Positions 41,906 to 49,787 of a DNA stretch of 64,000 nt are shown piece by piece (position 1 is the stretch's first letter; each line of letters begins with the position of its first letter). Position numbers and translations under genes: made by a program. The notes below the pieces were generated by a model. That model saw nothing but the letters and a program-made list of their open reading frames with translations, made no database searches and was not told the DNA's origin. Origin of the DNA: HXMU1420-2 sp040830545 (lineage in GTDB: Bacteria > Pseudomonadota > Alphaproteobacteria > Rhodobacterales > Rhodobacteraceae); assembly GCA_040830545.1 (NCBI GenBank), contig JBFOMB010000086.1:1-64000 (forward strand), read 5' to 3'.

Positions 41906-42270
41906 CACGGGTCCGGGACATCAGCCGCAACGCAGCCCCGGACTTGATCCGGGGTCTCCACCTTGGGCCAAGAGGCACCGGCGCGGAGGCCGGTGCTTCG
42001 GACGGCGTTTTGTGGCCAACCGTCGCCCATGCCACGCCCGGTTGTACGGATGCCCTTGCATCCCGGCCAACTATTCCGTATAGGCGCGCCTGTCAGAAAG
42101 GCGGACAACGCCGCAGAACATGGATCGAGCAGGGTCGGGCAGCAACCGGCCCTCTTTGTTTTGCGGTCTGCCAATGGACCAAACCAGTCCCGTCCAAGAC
42201 GGGCGTAACCCCAGACCGGCGGAGACAACCGCGCGGCCAGAAAATGTTGAAAAAGGAACTGTAGCGCCAC
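41906..42270 (+). promoter_or_regulatory. Long leader region upstream of rpsA
   Basis: This 365-base gap begins with repeat copy 3, then holds what should be the rpsA promoter and 5' leader. A small hairpin CCCGTC-CAA-GACGGG is at 42189-42203. AAAAAGGAAC shortly before the ATG is the ribosome site. In E. coli S1 represses its own translation through the leader; a comparable role is possible but not shown here. No open frame looks real. Confidence 0.5.
41932..41958 (+). repeat. 27-bp dispersed palindromic repeat, copy 3
   Basis: GCAG, then the stem CCCCGGA-CTTGA-TCCGGGG, then TCTC; it differs from copies 1 and 5 in two bases. It lies 27 bases after the phnM-like stop and could act as its terminator. 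Confidence 0.85.
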
Positions 42271-43947
42271 ATGGCAACCACATCGATGGAGGAATTCGAA
42301 GCCCTCCTGAACGAAAGCTTCGAAATGGACACGCCCAACGAAGGGACTGTTGTCAAAGGCAAAGTCATCGCAATCGAAGCGGGGCAGGCCATTATCGACG
42401 TCGGCTACAAAATGGAAGGCCGCGTTGAACTCAAGGAATTTGCAGAACCAGGCGAAGCGCCCAAGGTTGACGTAGGCGACGAGGTTGAAGTGTACCTGCG
42501 CGCCGCGGAAAACGCGCGTGGCGAAGCGGTCATCAGCCGCGAAATGGCCCGCCGCGAGGAAGCCTGGGACCGTCTGGAAAAAGCATACGCAGACGACCAG
42601 CGTGTCGAAGGCGCGATCTTTGGCCGCGTCAAAGGTGGCTTCACTGTCGATCTGGGCGGTGCCGTGGCCTTCCTGCCCGGCTCGCAGGTTGACGTGCGCC
42701 CCGTGCGCGACGCTGGCCCGCTGATGGGCTTGAAGCAGCCCTTCCAGATTCTGAAAATGGACCGCCGCCGGGGCAACATCGTTGTGTCGCGCCGCGCCAT
42801 TCTGGAAGAAAGCCGCGCCGAACAGCGCGCCGAAGTCATCGGCAACCTCGAAGAGGGCATGGCCGTGGACGGCGTGGTCAAGAACATCACCGAATACGGT
42901 GCGTTTGTTGACCTGGGCGGTGTTGACGGCCTGCTGCACGTCACCGACATGGCATGGCGTCGGGTGAACCACCCGTCCGAAATCCTGTCCATCGGCGAAA
43001 CCGTCAAGGTGCAGGTCATCAAGATCAACAAGGAAACCCACCGTATCTCCCTCGGCATGAAGCAGCTGATGGAAGATCCGTGGGATCTGGTTGGTGCCAA
43101 GTATCCGCTGAGCTCGGTCCACAAGGGCCGTGTCACGAACATCACCGATTACGGTGCGTTCGTAGAGCTGGAGCCGGGCGTCGAAGGTCTGGTGCACGTG
43201 TCCGAAATGTCCTGGACGAAGAAGAACGTTCACCCGGGCAAGATCGTGTCCACCTCGCAAGAGGTCGATGTCATGGTTCTGGAAATCGACGGCGTGAAGC
43301 GTCGCGTATCCCTGGGCCTGAAGCAGACCATGCGCAATCCGTGGGAAGTCTTTGCCGAGCAGTTTCCGTCGGGTACCGAGGTCGAAGGCGAGGTCAAGAA
43401 CATCACCGAATTCGGTCTGTTCATTGGTCTGGAAGGCGACATCGACGGCATGGTTCACCTGTCCGACATTTCGTGGGACGAACGTGGCGAAGACGCGATC
43501 CAGAGCTATCGCAAGGGCGATATGGTTCAGGCCGTGGTCTCCGAAGTCGACGTGGAAAAGGAACGCATCTCGCTCTCGATCAAGGCGCTGGGCGGCGACA
43601 AGTTTGCCGAAGCAACCGGCGGCGTGAAGCGCGGCTCGATCGTGACCGTCGAAGTCACCGCGATCGAAGATGGTGGCATCGAGGTGGAATACGAGAACAT
43701 GAAGTCGTTCATCCGCCGTTCCGACCTGTCCCGCGACCGGTCCGAGCAGCGTCCTGAACGGTTCTCGGTCGGTGATAAGGTCGACGTGCGCGTCACCAAC
43801 ATCGACAGCAAGACCCGCCGCCTGGGTCTGTCGATCAAGGCCCGCGAAATCGCGGAAGAGAAAGAAGCCGTGGAACAGTACGGCTCCTCGGACTCGGGTG
43901 CGTCGCTGGGCGACATCCTGGGCGCCGCGCTCAAGGGCGACAACTGA
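42271..43947 (+). CDS. rpsA: 30S ribosomal protein S1
   Basis: A 558-residue RNA-binding ribosomal protein that recruits mRNA to the 30S subunit. Repeated S1 (OB-fold) domains are visible, with matching blocks such as GVVKNITEYGAFVDLGG, GRVTNITDYGAFVELEP and GEVKNITEFGLFIGLEG. The N terminus MEEFEALLNESFEM and length match alphaproteobacterial S1. The start has AAAAAGGAAC upstream. It is followed by a strong terminator; ihfB lies about 840 bases on, as in many Alphaproteobacteria. Confidence 0.96.
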   Translation: MATTSMEEFEALLNESFEMDTPNEGTVVKGKVIAIEAGQAIIDVGYKMEGRVELKEFAEPGEAPKVDVGDEVEVYLRAAENARGEAVISREMARREEAWDRLEKAYADDQRVEGAIFGRVKGGFTVDLGGAVAFLPGSQVDVRPVRDAGPLMGLKQPFQILKMDRRRGNIVVSRRAILEESRAEQRAEVIGNLEEGMAVDGVVKNITEYGAFVDLGGVDGLLHVTDMAWRRVNHPSEILSIGETVKVQVIKINKETHRISLGMKQLMEDPWDLVGAKYPLSSVHKGRVTNITDYGAFVELEPGVEGLVHVSEMSWTKKNVHPGKIVSTSQEVDVMVLEIDGVKRRVSLGLKQTMRNPWEVFAEQFPSGTEVEGEVKNITEFGLFIGLEGDIDGMVHLSDISWDERGEDAIQSYRKGDMVQAVVSEVDVEKERISLSIKALGGDKFAEATGGVKRGSIVTVEVTAIEDGGIEVEYENMKSFIRRSDLSRDRSEQRPERFSVGDKVDVRVTNIDSKTRRLGLSIKAREIAEEKEAVEQYGSSDSGASLGDILGAALKGDN

Positions 43948-43954
43948 TCCGGAA

Positions 43955-43983
43955 GGGCCCCGCCACGGCGGGGCCTTTTCTTT
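43955..43983 (+). terminator. Rho-independent terminator after rpsA
   Basis: A G+C-rich stem, GGCCCCGCC / GGCGGGGCC, with a minimal loop is followed by TTTTCTTTT. Confidence 0.93.
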
Positions 43984-44050
43984 TCCGGCAATGGGGCATT
44001 GTCGGATTGACCTGAAACGCCCTAACCTCCGCCAAGCCGATTTGGATTGA

Positions 44051-44482
44051 ATGCAGATGCCGCCACGCGCCACATCGCTGAACGGGGAATGGACCGGCGT
44101 CTATGACTACGCGGACACCCCGGACGAGGCCGTGACGTTCACGGCAACCTTGTTCGACGTTGGCGGCGCAGTCTGGGGCATGACGCGCGAACCAAACAGT
44201 TTTTCCCCGGATGGCGGGACTGAGTTGACGGCCGATTTGCAGGGCGCGCGCAGCGGACAGGAGATTCAATTCCGCAAAACCTATCAAGGGGCTCCCACTG
44301 GGGGCGAAGCGCCAATCGAATATTTCGGGTTGGTTTCTTTCGATGGAAACCGGATCGAGGGACAGTGGCGCATCGGCGGTTCATTGCTTAGCTTTGGTGG
44401 TCCTTTCGTGATGAACCGCGTGCCAGGGATGACCGCGCGGGTTGCGCATGAGGATAGGGCCAGCGTCAGCGTAGAGCGTTGA
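44051..44482 (+). CDS. Conserved hypothetical protein, beta-rich
   Basis: A 143-residue protein without signal peptide or membrane helix. The pattern NGEWTGVYDY near the start, then ATLFDVGGAVWGMT, YFGLVSFDGNRIEGQWRIGG and a C-terminal GGPFVMNRV suggests an antiparallel beta barrel like lipocalin or avidin-type small proteins. I do not recognise a named family. It is flanked by the rpsA terminator and the long ihfB upstream region and so is probably transcribed alone. Confidence 0.6.
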   Translation: MQMPPRATSLNGEWTGVYDYADTPDEAVTFTATLFDVGGAVWGMTREPNSFSPDGGTELTADLQGARSGQEIQFRKTYQGAPTGGEAPIEYFGLVSFDGNRIEGQWRIGGSLLSFGGPFVMNRVPGMTARVAHEDRASVSVER

Positions 44483-44789
44483 AGCCAGCAAAACCGTGTA
44501 CGATTTCAGACCGCGGACAGAGCTTTAGCGACTGATTTGAGGGCACTGGTTTTACCGCACGCCCATTTGATCCGAATCAAGTTTTTTTGACCAATCGGTC
44601 AGAAAACGCTGATTTTGGGCATTTTCCGCCACGGAATTTGCATATTTTCGGCCTGATTGGCCCGTGATCCCTGAAGTTTCGGTTTTTTTCCGAGCTTTCG
44701 TCGGTTCCCATTTCAGAAACTGAGGTTTGTACCTATAGTCCTAAAAACAAAAAAACACCTGTACGTTTGACGCCTTGGGGAGGGCCACA
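44483..44789 (+). promoter_or_regulatory. A+T-rich upstream region of ihfB with a TetR-type palindrome
   Basis: These 307 bases are much richer in A+T than their surroundings, with T-runs at 44582-44588 and near 44685. A palindrome TGACC-AATC-GGTCA lies at 44588-44601, of the kind bound by TetR-family repressors; no TetR gene is nearby. The ihfB promoter should be here, and IHF autoregulation is known in E. coli. No gene is seen. Confidence 0.5.
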
Positions 44790-45074
44790 ATGATCCGGTC
44801 GGAGTTGATCCAGAAAATCGCTGATGAGAATCCGCATCTCTACCAGCGGGATGTTGAGCGGATTGTGAATACCGTGTTCGACGAAGTTACCGATGCCATG
44901 GCGCGGGGCGACAGGGTGGAACTGCGCGGTTTCGGCGCGTTTTCCGTCAAGAAGCGGGATGCAAGAGTGGGGCGTAACCCGCGCACCGGCGAATCCGTGG
45001 ATGTCGAAGAAAAGCACGTACCATTCTTCAAGACAGGGAAGCTGCTGCGCGACCGCTTGAACGAGAAAGAGTAG
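44790..45074 (+). CDS. ihfB: Integration host factor beta subunit
   Basis: A 94-residue DNA-bending protein of the HU/IHF family that pairs with IHF-alpha. The family core GFGAFSVKKRDARVGRNPRTG is present (about 45-65), with the beta-arm proline in RNPRTG. MIRSELIQKIA at the N terminus is typical of IHF-beta. ATG 44790 has GGGGAGGG upstream. LapA-like and trpF genes follow closely in the usual alphaproteobacterial order. Confidence 0.95.
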   Translation: MIRSELIQKIADENPHLYQRDVERIVNTVFDEVTDAMARGDRVELRGFGAFSVKKRDARVGRNPRTGESVDVEEKHVPFFKTGKLLRDRLNEKE

Positions 45075-45077
45075 TCC

Positions 45078-45428
45078 ATGCGCTATATCCGCTACGCCTT
45101 TTGGGGTGTGATCGGGATCATCCTTGTTTCCATTTCTGTTGCGAACCTGAACTCGGTTGAGGTCAAGCTGCTGCCTGATGGGATGGCAGAGTTGATCGGC
45201 TTCAACTTGGGTATGACTGTGCCGCTGTTTGTGGTTGGGCTAGGCGGCGTGGCCGCTGGTCTGGTTATCGGGTTCATGTGGGAGTGGCTCCGCGAGTACA
45301 AACACCGCCGCGAGGCGACGGATCGCTCGCGTGAAGTGCGGCGTTTGTCGCGCGAAGTGTCCAAGCTGAAGAAAGAGAAGCACAAGGACAAGGATGAAGT
45401 CCTCGCAATCCTCGAAGAGGCGAGCTGA
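45078..45428 (+). CDS. LapA-domain membrane protein (DUF1049)
   Basis: A 116-residue membrane protein with two helices (about 5-22 and 42-64) and a charged, probably coiled-coil cytoplasmic tail rich in Lys/Glu. The LapA/DUF1049 family is linked with lipopolysaccharide assembly in enterobacteria. It begins 3 bases after the ihfB stop and is followed 6 bases later by trpF, an arrangement conserved in related genomes. Confidence 0.87.
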   Translation: MRYIRYAFWGVIGIILVSISVANLNSVEVKLLPDGMAELIGFNLGMTVPLFVVGLGGVAAGLVIGFMWEWLREYKHRREATDRSREVRRLSREVSKLKKEKHKDKDEVLAILEEAS

Positions 45429-45434
45429 GCGATC

Positions 45435-46106
45435 ATGTCCGGTGACATTCGGGTCAAGATTTGCGGATTGACCGATCCTGTCGGGGTAGCGGCGTCGCTG
45501 TCCGCAGGTGCGTCATACCTTGGTTTCAACTTCTTTCCCAAGTCTCCCCGGTCAGTGACGTTTGACCGTGCGGTTGAGCTGTCACGAGGTGTCCCTTCGG
45601 GCGTGTGCAAGGTCGCGTTGGTGGTGAATGCTGACGACGCCATGCTGGACGCGCTGACGGCACAGGTGCCCGTGGACATGTTGCAATTGCACGGGTCAGA
45701 GCCTCCGGAACGGGTGGTGGAGGTCAAGGCGCGCTATGGCCTGCCGGTGATGAAGGCGGTGGGGCTGGCCGGGGCGGATGATGTGCCCGCGCTCAATGCC
45801 TATGGGGCCGTGGCGGATCAGCTGCTGGTGGACACCAAACCGCCCAAAGGCGCGGTGCTGCCGGGCGGGAATGGTGTGACATTCGACTGGCAATTGGTTG
45901 CTGGACGACGTTGGCCCGTGCCGTGGATGCTGGCTGGTGGTCTGACCGCAGACAACGTGGCCGAGGCGATTAGGTTGACGGGCACGCGACAGGTCGACGT
46001 GGCCTCTGCTGTGGAGGCGGAGCCGGGGCGCAAGGACCCGGCCAAAATCCGCGCCTTCTGTGCGGCTGCCGGGGCCGCTCCCGTTCAGAGTGAAGCGATG
46101 GGATGA
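45435..46106 (+). CDS. trpF: Phosphoribosylanthranilate isomerase
   Basis: A 223-residue TIM-barrel enzyme of tryptophan synthesis. The catalytic Cys is in VKICGL, then GFNFFPKSPR, the LQLHGSEPP strand and the phosphate-binding MLAGGLTADNV; the catalytic Asp is in the VDTKPPKG region or VDVASAVE. It belongs to an ihfB-lapA-trpF run and its stop overlaps the ATG of the cytochrome gene. Confidence 0.95.
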   Translation: MSGDIRVKICGLTDPVGVAASLSAGASYLGFNFFPKSPRSVTFDRAVELSRGVPSGVCKVALVVNADDAMLDALTAQVPVDMLQLHGSEPPERVVEVKARYGLPVMKAVGLAGADDVPALNAYGAVADQLLVDTKPPKGAVLPGGNGVTFDWQLVAGRRWPVPWMLAGGLTADNVAEAIRLTGTRQVDVASAVEAEPGRKDPAKIRAFCAAAGAAPVQSEAMG

Positions 46107-46540
46107 ACTTCCGTTGGGGTCTGGTCACGGCGATTGGCGCGATGATGCTGGCTGGCGTCTCTTACGCTCAACTGGGCGTGAACAAACCCGTTGTCCAGAA
46201 ACGCATCTACGCGATGGCCGATATTGGCGATGATATGAAAGTGTTGGGCCAAATGGCGCGCGGTCAGCGTGCTTTCGACTCCAGTGCCGCCCAAAAGGCG
46301 GTTGATGACATCGCCAAAGAAGCCGCACGTATCCCCCGTTTGTTCAAGGCTTTTGAAACCGAGGCCGGCTCGGACGCGCGCTCGGAAATCTGGAGCAACT
46401 TCGGTGATTTCACTGCCAAGGCAAATGCGTTGCAACAGACCGCTTCCGGCATCCGTATCTCCTCGCAGGCCGATTTGCCTGCTGCTGTTGGACGGTTGGG
46501 TGCAGACTGCAAAGCGTGCCATCAGCACTATCGGAAGTAG
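46103..46540 (+). CDS. Periplasmic cytochrome c-prime family protein
   Basis: A 145-residue exported four-helix cytochrome. The signal peptide ends near SYAQL (22-24) and the heme motif C136-K-A-C139-H140 is at the C terminus, as in cytochrome c-prime / c-556. This family binds NO or carries electrons. The ATG overlaps the trpF stop, so it is translated with trpF, an unusual companion for a tryptophan gene; trpB follows after 117 bases. Confidence 0.9.
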   Translation: MNFRWGLVTAIGAMMLAGVSYAQLGVNKPVVQKRIYAMADIGDDMKVLGQMARGQRAFDSSAAQKAVDDIAKEAARIPRLFKAFETEAGSDARSEIWSNFGDFTAKANALQQTASGIRISSQADLPAAVGRLGADCKACHQHYRK

Positions 46541-46657
46541 GAATAATCTGACCGCAAGATTGTCAGAAAAATTGCCCTCACGCGGCCCACGGAAACGCCT
46601 TGCCCTTGCCGCTAGCGAGCACTAGGACAAAGGACAACGCTGTCCGGAGGACCCTTT

Positions 46658-47905
46658 ATGCCCGACGATCTGATCAACTCCTTCATGACTGGCCCTGATG
46701 AACAGGGCCGGTTCGGCAAATTTGGTGGCCGCTTTGTCAGCGAAACCCTGATGCCGCTGATCCTCGACCTGGAGGCCGAGTACGAGAAGGCCAAGACGGA
46801 TCAGAGCTTCTGGGACGAGATGAATGATCTCTGGACACACTACGTGGGCCGCCCCAGCCCGCTCTACTTCGCCGAACGCCTGACCGAGCATCTGGGCGGT
46901 GCCAAGGTTTACATGAAGCGGGACGAGCTGAACCACACCGGCGCGCACAAGATCAACAACGTGCTGGGCCAGATCATTCTGGCCCGTCGCATGGGCAAGA
47001 CACGGATCATAGCGGAAACCGGTGCCGGTCAGCATGGGGTGGCGACGGCAACGGTCTGTGCCAAGTTCGGCCTGAAATGTGTCGTCTACATGGGCGCGCA
47101 TGACGTCGAGCGGCAAAAACCCAACGTGTTCCGGATGCGTCTGTTGGGGGCTGAGGTGATCCCGGTGACCTCGGGCCGCGGCACATTGAAGGACGCCATG
47201 AACGATGCCCTGCGCGACTGGGTCACCAATGTCCGCGACACGTTCTATTGCATCGGCACTGTTGCGGGGCCGCACCCATACCCGGCCATGGTTCGGGATT
47301 TTCAGTCCATCATCGGCAAGGAAGCCAAGGCACAGATGCAGGAGGCCGAAGGCCGTCTGCCCGATACGATCATCGCGGCCATTGGGGGCGGATCGAACGC
47401 GATGGGTCTGTTTTTCCCGTTCCTGGACGATCCGTCCGTCAACATCATCGGTGTAGAGGCGGGCGGCAAAGGTGTGGACGACCGGATGGAACATTGTGCG
47501 TCCCTGACCGGCGGGCGTCCGGGCGTCTTGCACGGCAACCGCACCTATTTGCTGCAGGATGATGACGGTCAGATCCTCGAAGGGTTCTCGATCTCTGCGG
47601 GCCTCGATTATCCCGGTATTGGGCCTGAACACAGCTGGTTGCATGAAATCGGCCGCGCGCAATATGTTTCGGTCACCGACCGCGAGGCGCTGGAGGCGTT
47701 CCAGTTGTGTTGCGACAAGGAAGGGATCATTCCCGCGCTGGAGCCCAGCCACGCGTTGGCCCACGTGATGAAGATCGCGCCGGACCTGACCAAGGATCAT
47801 ATCATCTGCATGAACATGTGCGGGCGCGGGGACAAAGACATCTTTACCGTGGCCAAGGCGCTCAATTTCGACATGAGCGACACCGAAGGGCGCACGATGG
47901 ACTGA
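46658..47905 (+). CDS. trpB: Tryptophan synthase beta chain
   Basis: A 415-residue PLP enzyme condensing indole with serine. The PLP lysine is in NHTGAHKINN, the carboxylate-binding loop in ETGAGQHGVA, the PLP-phosphate loop GGGSNAMG, and the C-terminal CGRGDKD is present. TrpA, its partner, is encoded 15 kb away on the other strand (62921-63712), so the two are not co-transcribed here. Confidence 0.97.
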   Translation: MPDDLINSFMTGPDEQGRFGKFGGRFVSETLMPLILDLEAEYEKAKTDQSFWDEMNDLWTHYVGRPSPLYFAERLTEHLGGAKVYMKRDELNHTGAHKINNVLGQIILARRMGKTRIIAETGAGQHGVATATVCAKFGLKCVVYMGAHDVERQKPNVFRMRLLGAEVIPVTSGRGTLKDAMNDALRDWVTNVRDTFYCIGTVAGPHPYPAMVRDFQSIIGKEAKAQMQEAEGRLPDTIIAAIGGGSNAMGLFFPFLDDPSVNIIGVEAGGKGVDDRMEHCASLTGGRPGVLHGNRTYLLQDDDGQILEGFSISAGLDYPGIGPEHSWLHEIGRAQYVSVTDREALEAFQLCCDKEGIIPALEPSHALAHVMKIAPDLTKDHIICMNMCGRGDKDIFTVAKALNFDMSDTEGRTMD

Positions 47906-47933
47906 CCCGCAAGGGCACATTCCGGAGGGTCTG

Positions 47934-48554
47934 ATGGCCGAGGCCGCAGGTCTCAATCAAAAGTACAACGCAGCCGCACCAGGTTGGGCGGACAAGATGC
48001 GGCTGCTTGGGTACTATGACGCATACCTCGGGCTGCTGAGTTCTCCGAATTTCCGTGCGCCGCCGGGCAACCGGGTTCTGGACATTGGGTGTGGCACCGG
48101 GGCCTTTGCCGAGGCGTGGGTGGCTATTCAGGGGCCAGAGCAGGATGTGACGTTGCTGGACCCGGCGGAGGAAATGCTGACCCTGGCGCAGGCCGCGTTG
48201 CAACGGCGCGGGGTAGAGCCGGGCAGGGCACGGATGATGCTGGACCAGTATGATCCGCCGTCCCGCTTTCACTGCCTGTTGGCCGCGCATGTGCTGGAAC
48301 ACGCGGACGATCCTGTTGAGACGCTGAAGCACGCCCGTAGATTGGCGCAGCCTGATGGGCGCTTGTGGCTGGTGGTGTCAAAACCCCACTGGTGCAATGC
48401 GATTATCTGGTTTCAGTGGCGGCACCGAGCGTATCGACCGGCGGATGTGCACGGGATGTTGGCCGCGTCGGGCTGGGAGTTGGAGATGGAATACGCCTTC
48501 CCCTCCGGCCCGCCCTCCCGCACCTCGCGTGGGTATCTGGCCCGCGCTGCATAG
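47934..48554 (+). CDS. Class I SAM-dependent methyltransferase
   Basis: A 206-residue methyltransferase with motif I VLDIGCGTGAFAEA (about 45-58), the acidic LLDPAEEML and a post-motif HVLEHADDPVETL. These are methyltransferase-11-type features; the substrate is unknown. It follows trpB by 28 bases on the same strand with GGAGGG before the ATG, and repeat copy 4 follows its stop. Confidence 0.85.
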   Translation: MAEAAGLNQKYNAAAPGWADKMRLLGYYDAYLGLLSSPNFRAPPGNRVLDIGCGTGAFAEAWVAIQGPEQDVTLLDPAEEMLTLAQAALQRRGVEPGRARMMLDQYDPPSRFHCLLAAHVLEHADDPVETLKHARRLAQPDGRLWLVVSKPHWCNAIIWFQWRHRAYRPADVHGMLAASGWELEMEYAFPSGPPSRTSRGYLARAA

Positions 48555-48580
48555 GACGTAACCTAGCCACCTGCGCTGCC

Positions 48581-48607
48581 GCAGCCCCGGGCCTGACCCG
48601 GGGCCTC
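48581..48607 (+). repeat. 27-bp dispersed palindromic repeat, copy 4
   Basis: GCAG, then CCCCGGG-CCTGA-CCCGGGG, then CCTC. It lies between the convergent methyltransferase and crotonase genes, where it may serve as a shared terminator. Confidence 0.85.
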
Positions 48608-48612
48608 GTCGA

Positions 48613-49401
48613 CTACGTGGCCTTCTTGCCCCAGGTCTCGCGTTCCAGCGCGATCCGCTCAGGGTCCATGAAATGGCCAATCATGGTTTCGGTCGCGGCC
48701 TCGTAAGCCTGTGTCAGCGGCATTTCCAATTGTTGATACACCATCCGCTTGCCTGCCGCCAAAGCACGGGCGTTTCCGCGCGCGATTTTGTGGGCAAAGG
48801 CATAAGTCTCCACCTCGATCTGATCCGCCGGGATGATGCGGTTGATCAGGCCCGCGGTCCGCGCCCATTCCGCATCAAAGTATTCGCCGGACAGGGCCAT
48901 TTCCATCAACGCGTTTCGCCCGATCACACGCCCCACAGCAACCGATGGCGTGGTGCAGAACCCGCCATTCTGCACGCCGGGCAGGCAGAACGTGGCGGTC
49001 GGCGTGGCAAAGGCCACATCGCAAGAGGCCATCATTTGCAGCCCACCTGCCGTGGCAATGCCTTCGACCATGGCGATCACCGGCTGTGGCAACAGCACAA
49101 TCGCCTGCATCATCTGCGCGCAGGCCTCAAACAGCTCGTGCAGATAGGCGGCCCCGTCATCCGCATCCGCCCGATGCCGCGCGATTTCCTTCAGGTCGTG
49201 GCCAGCGCAGAAGATATGGCCAGGGGCTCGCAATACCACAACCCGCACGTCGGGGTTGGCCGCACAGCGGTCCAGAGCCTCCAGCATCGCCCTGATCATG
49301 GCCAACGACAGGGGGTGCGCGGGCATTGCGCCCAAGGTCAGGGTCAAAACCGCACCATCCTGCGTTTCCTGCACCAAAGGTTGCGGCGCTTCGCGGTTCA
49401 T
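48613..49401 (-). CDS. Enoyl-CoA hydratase family protein, ECHDC3-like
   Basis: A 262-residue crotonase-fold protein. It has APGHIFCAGHDLKEIARH, the HDLKE pattern typical of ECHDC3-like members, and VEGIATAGGLQMMASCD for the oxyanion hole. The catalytic glutamates of hydratases are not seen in FCLPGVQNGGFCTTP, so a non-hydratase role is likely. ATG 49401 has GGAGGAG upstream and overlaps the DUF2237 stop, indicating co-transcription. Confidence 0.82.
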   Translation of the reverse strand: MNREAPQPLVQETQDGAVLTLTLGAMPAHPLSLAMIRAMLEALDRCAANPDVRVVVLRAPGHIFCAGHDLKEIARHRADADDGAAYLHELFEACAQMMQAIVLLPQPVIAMVEGIATAGGLQMMASCDVAFATPTATFCLPGVQNGGFCTTPSVAVGRVIGRNALMEMALSGEYFDAEWARTAGLINRIIPADQIEVETYAFAHKIARGNARALAAGKRMVYQQLEMPLTQAYEAATETMIGHFMDPERIALERETWGKKAT

Positions 49402-49778
49402 GTCTGAGGCTCCTCCGAATGGTCCTGCAGCACCTCCAACGGCACCACTTCCAACGCGCGCTGGTGGGTGCTGACCAGATGCACCTTGGGCGCACAGCCC
49501 TCGTCTGCCGCTTGCAGGAACCGCGCGGCGCATAGGCACCACTGATCCCCGGGCTTTAACCCGGCAAAGTGGAACTCCGGGCGTGGTGTGCTGAGGTCAT
49601 TGCCCACGTATTTGGAAAAGGCGAGGAATTCATCCGTCATGATCGCGCACACCGAGTGGCTGCCATGATCGGCGTCGCAGGTGTTGCAATACCCGTCGCG
49701 GAAGAACCCGGTCACCGGGTCGATTGAGCAAGGCTGCAACGGCCCGCCCAACACGTTGATGCTGTCATCAGGTTCCAT
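49398..49778 (-). CDS. DUF2237 family protein
   Basis: A 126-residue protein matching the DUF2237 pattern: INVLGGPLQPCS, then TGFFRDGYCNT, SHSVCAIMTDEFLAFSK, GNDLSTPRPEF and the closing GLKPGDQWCLCAARF. Conserved cysteines suggest metal binding or redox function; no activity is known to me. Its stop overlaps the crotonase ATG by four bases, and the beta-lactamase-like gene lies 9 bases upstream. Confidence 0.88.
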   Translation of the reverse strand: MEPDDSINVLGGPLQPCSIDPVTGFFRDGYCNTCDADHGSHSVCAIMTDEFLAFSKYVGNDLSTPRPEFHFAGLKPGDQWCLCAARFLQAADEGCAPKVHLVSTHQRALEVVPLEVLQDHSEEPQT

Positions 49779-49787
49779 GTCACCAGC

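Noticed and set aside
41881..44073. A 730-residue open frame on the minus strand opposite rpsA and the phnM end
   Set aside because: It is the antisense shadow of rpsA: long open frames are common opposite G+C-rich genes, and it is His/Asp/Phe-rich with no ribosome site or family motif, while the plus strand encodes an unmistakable S1.
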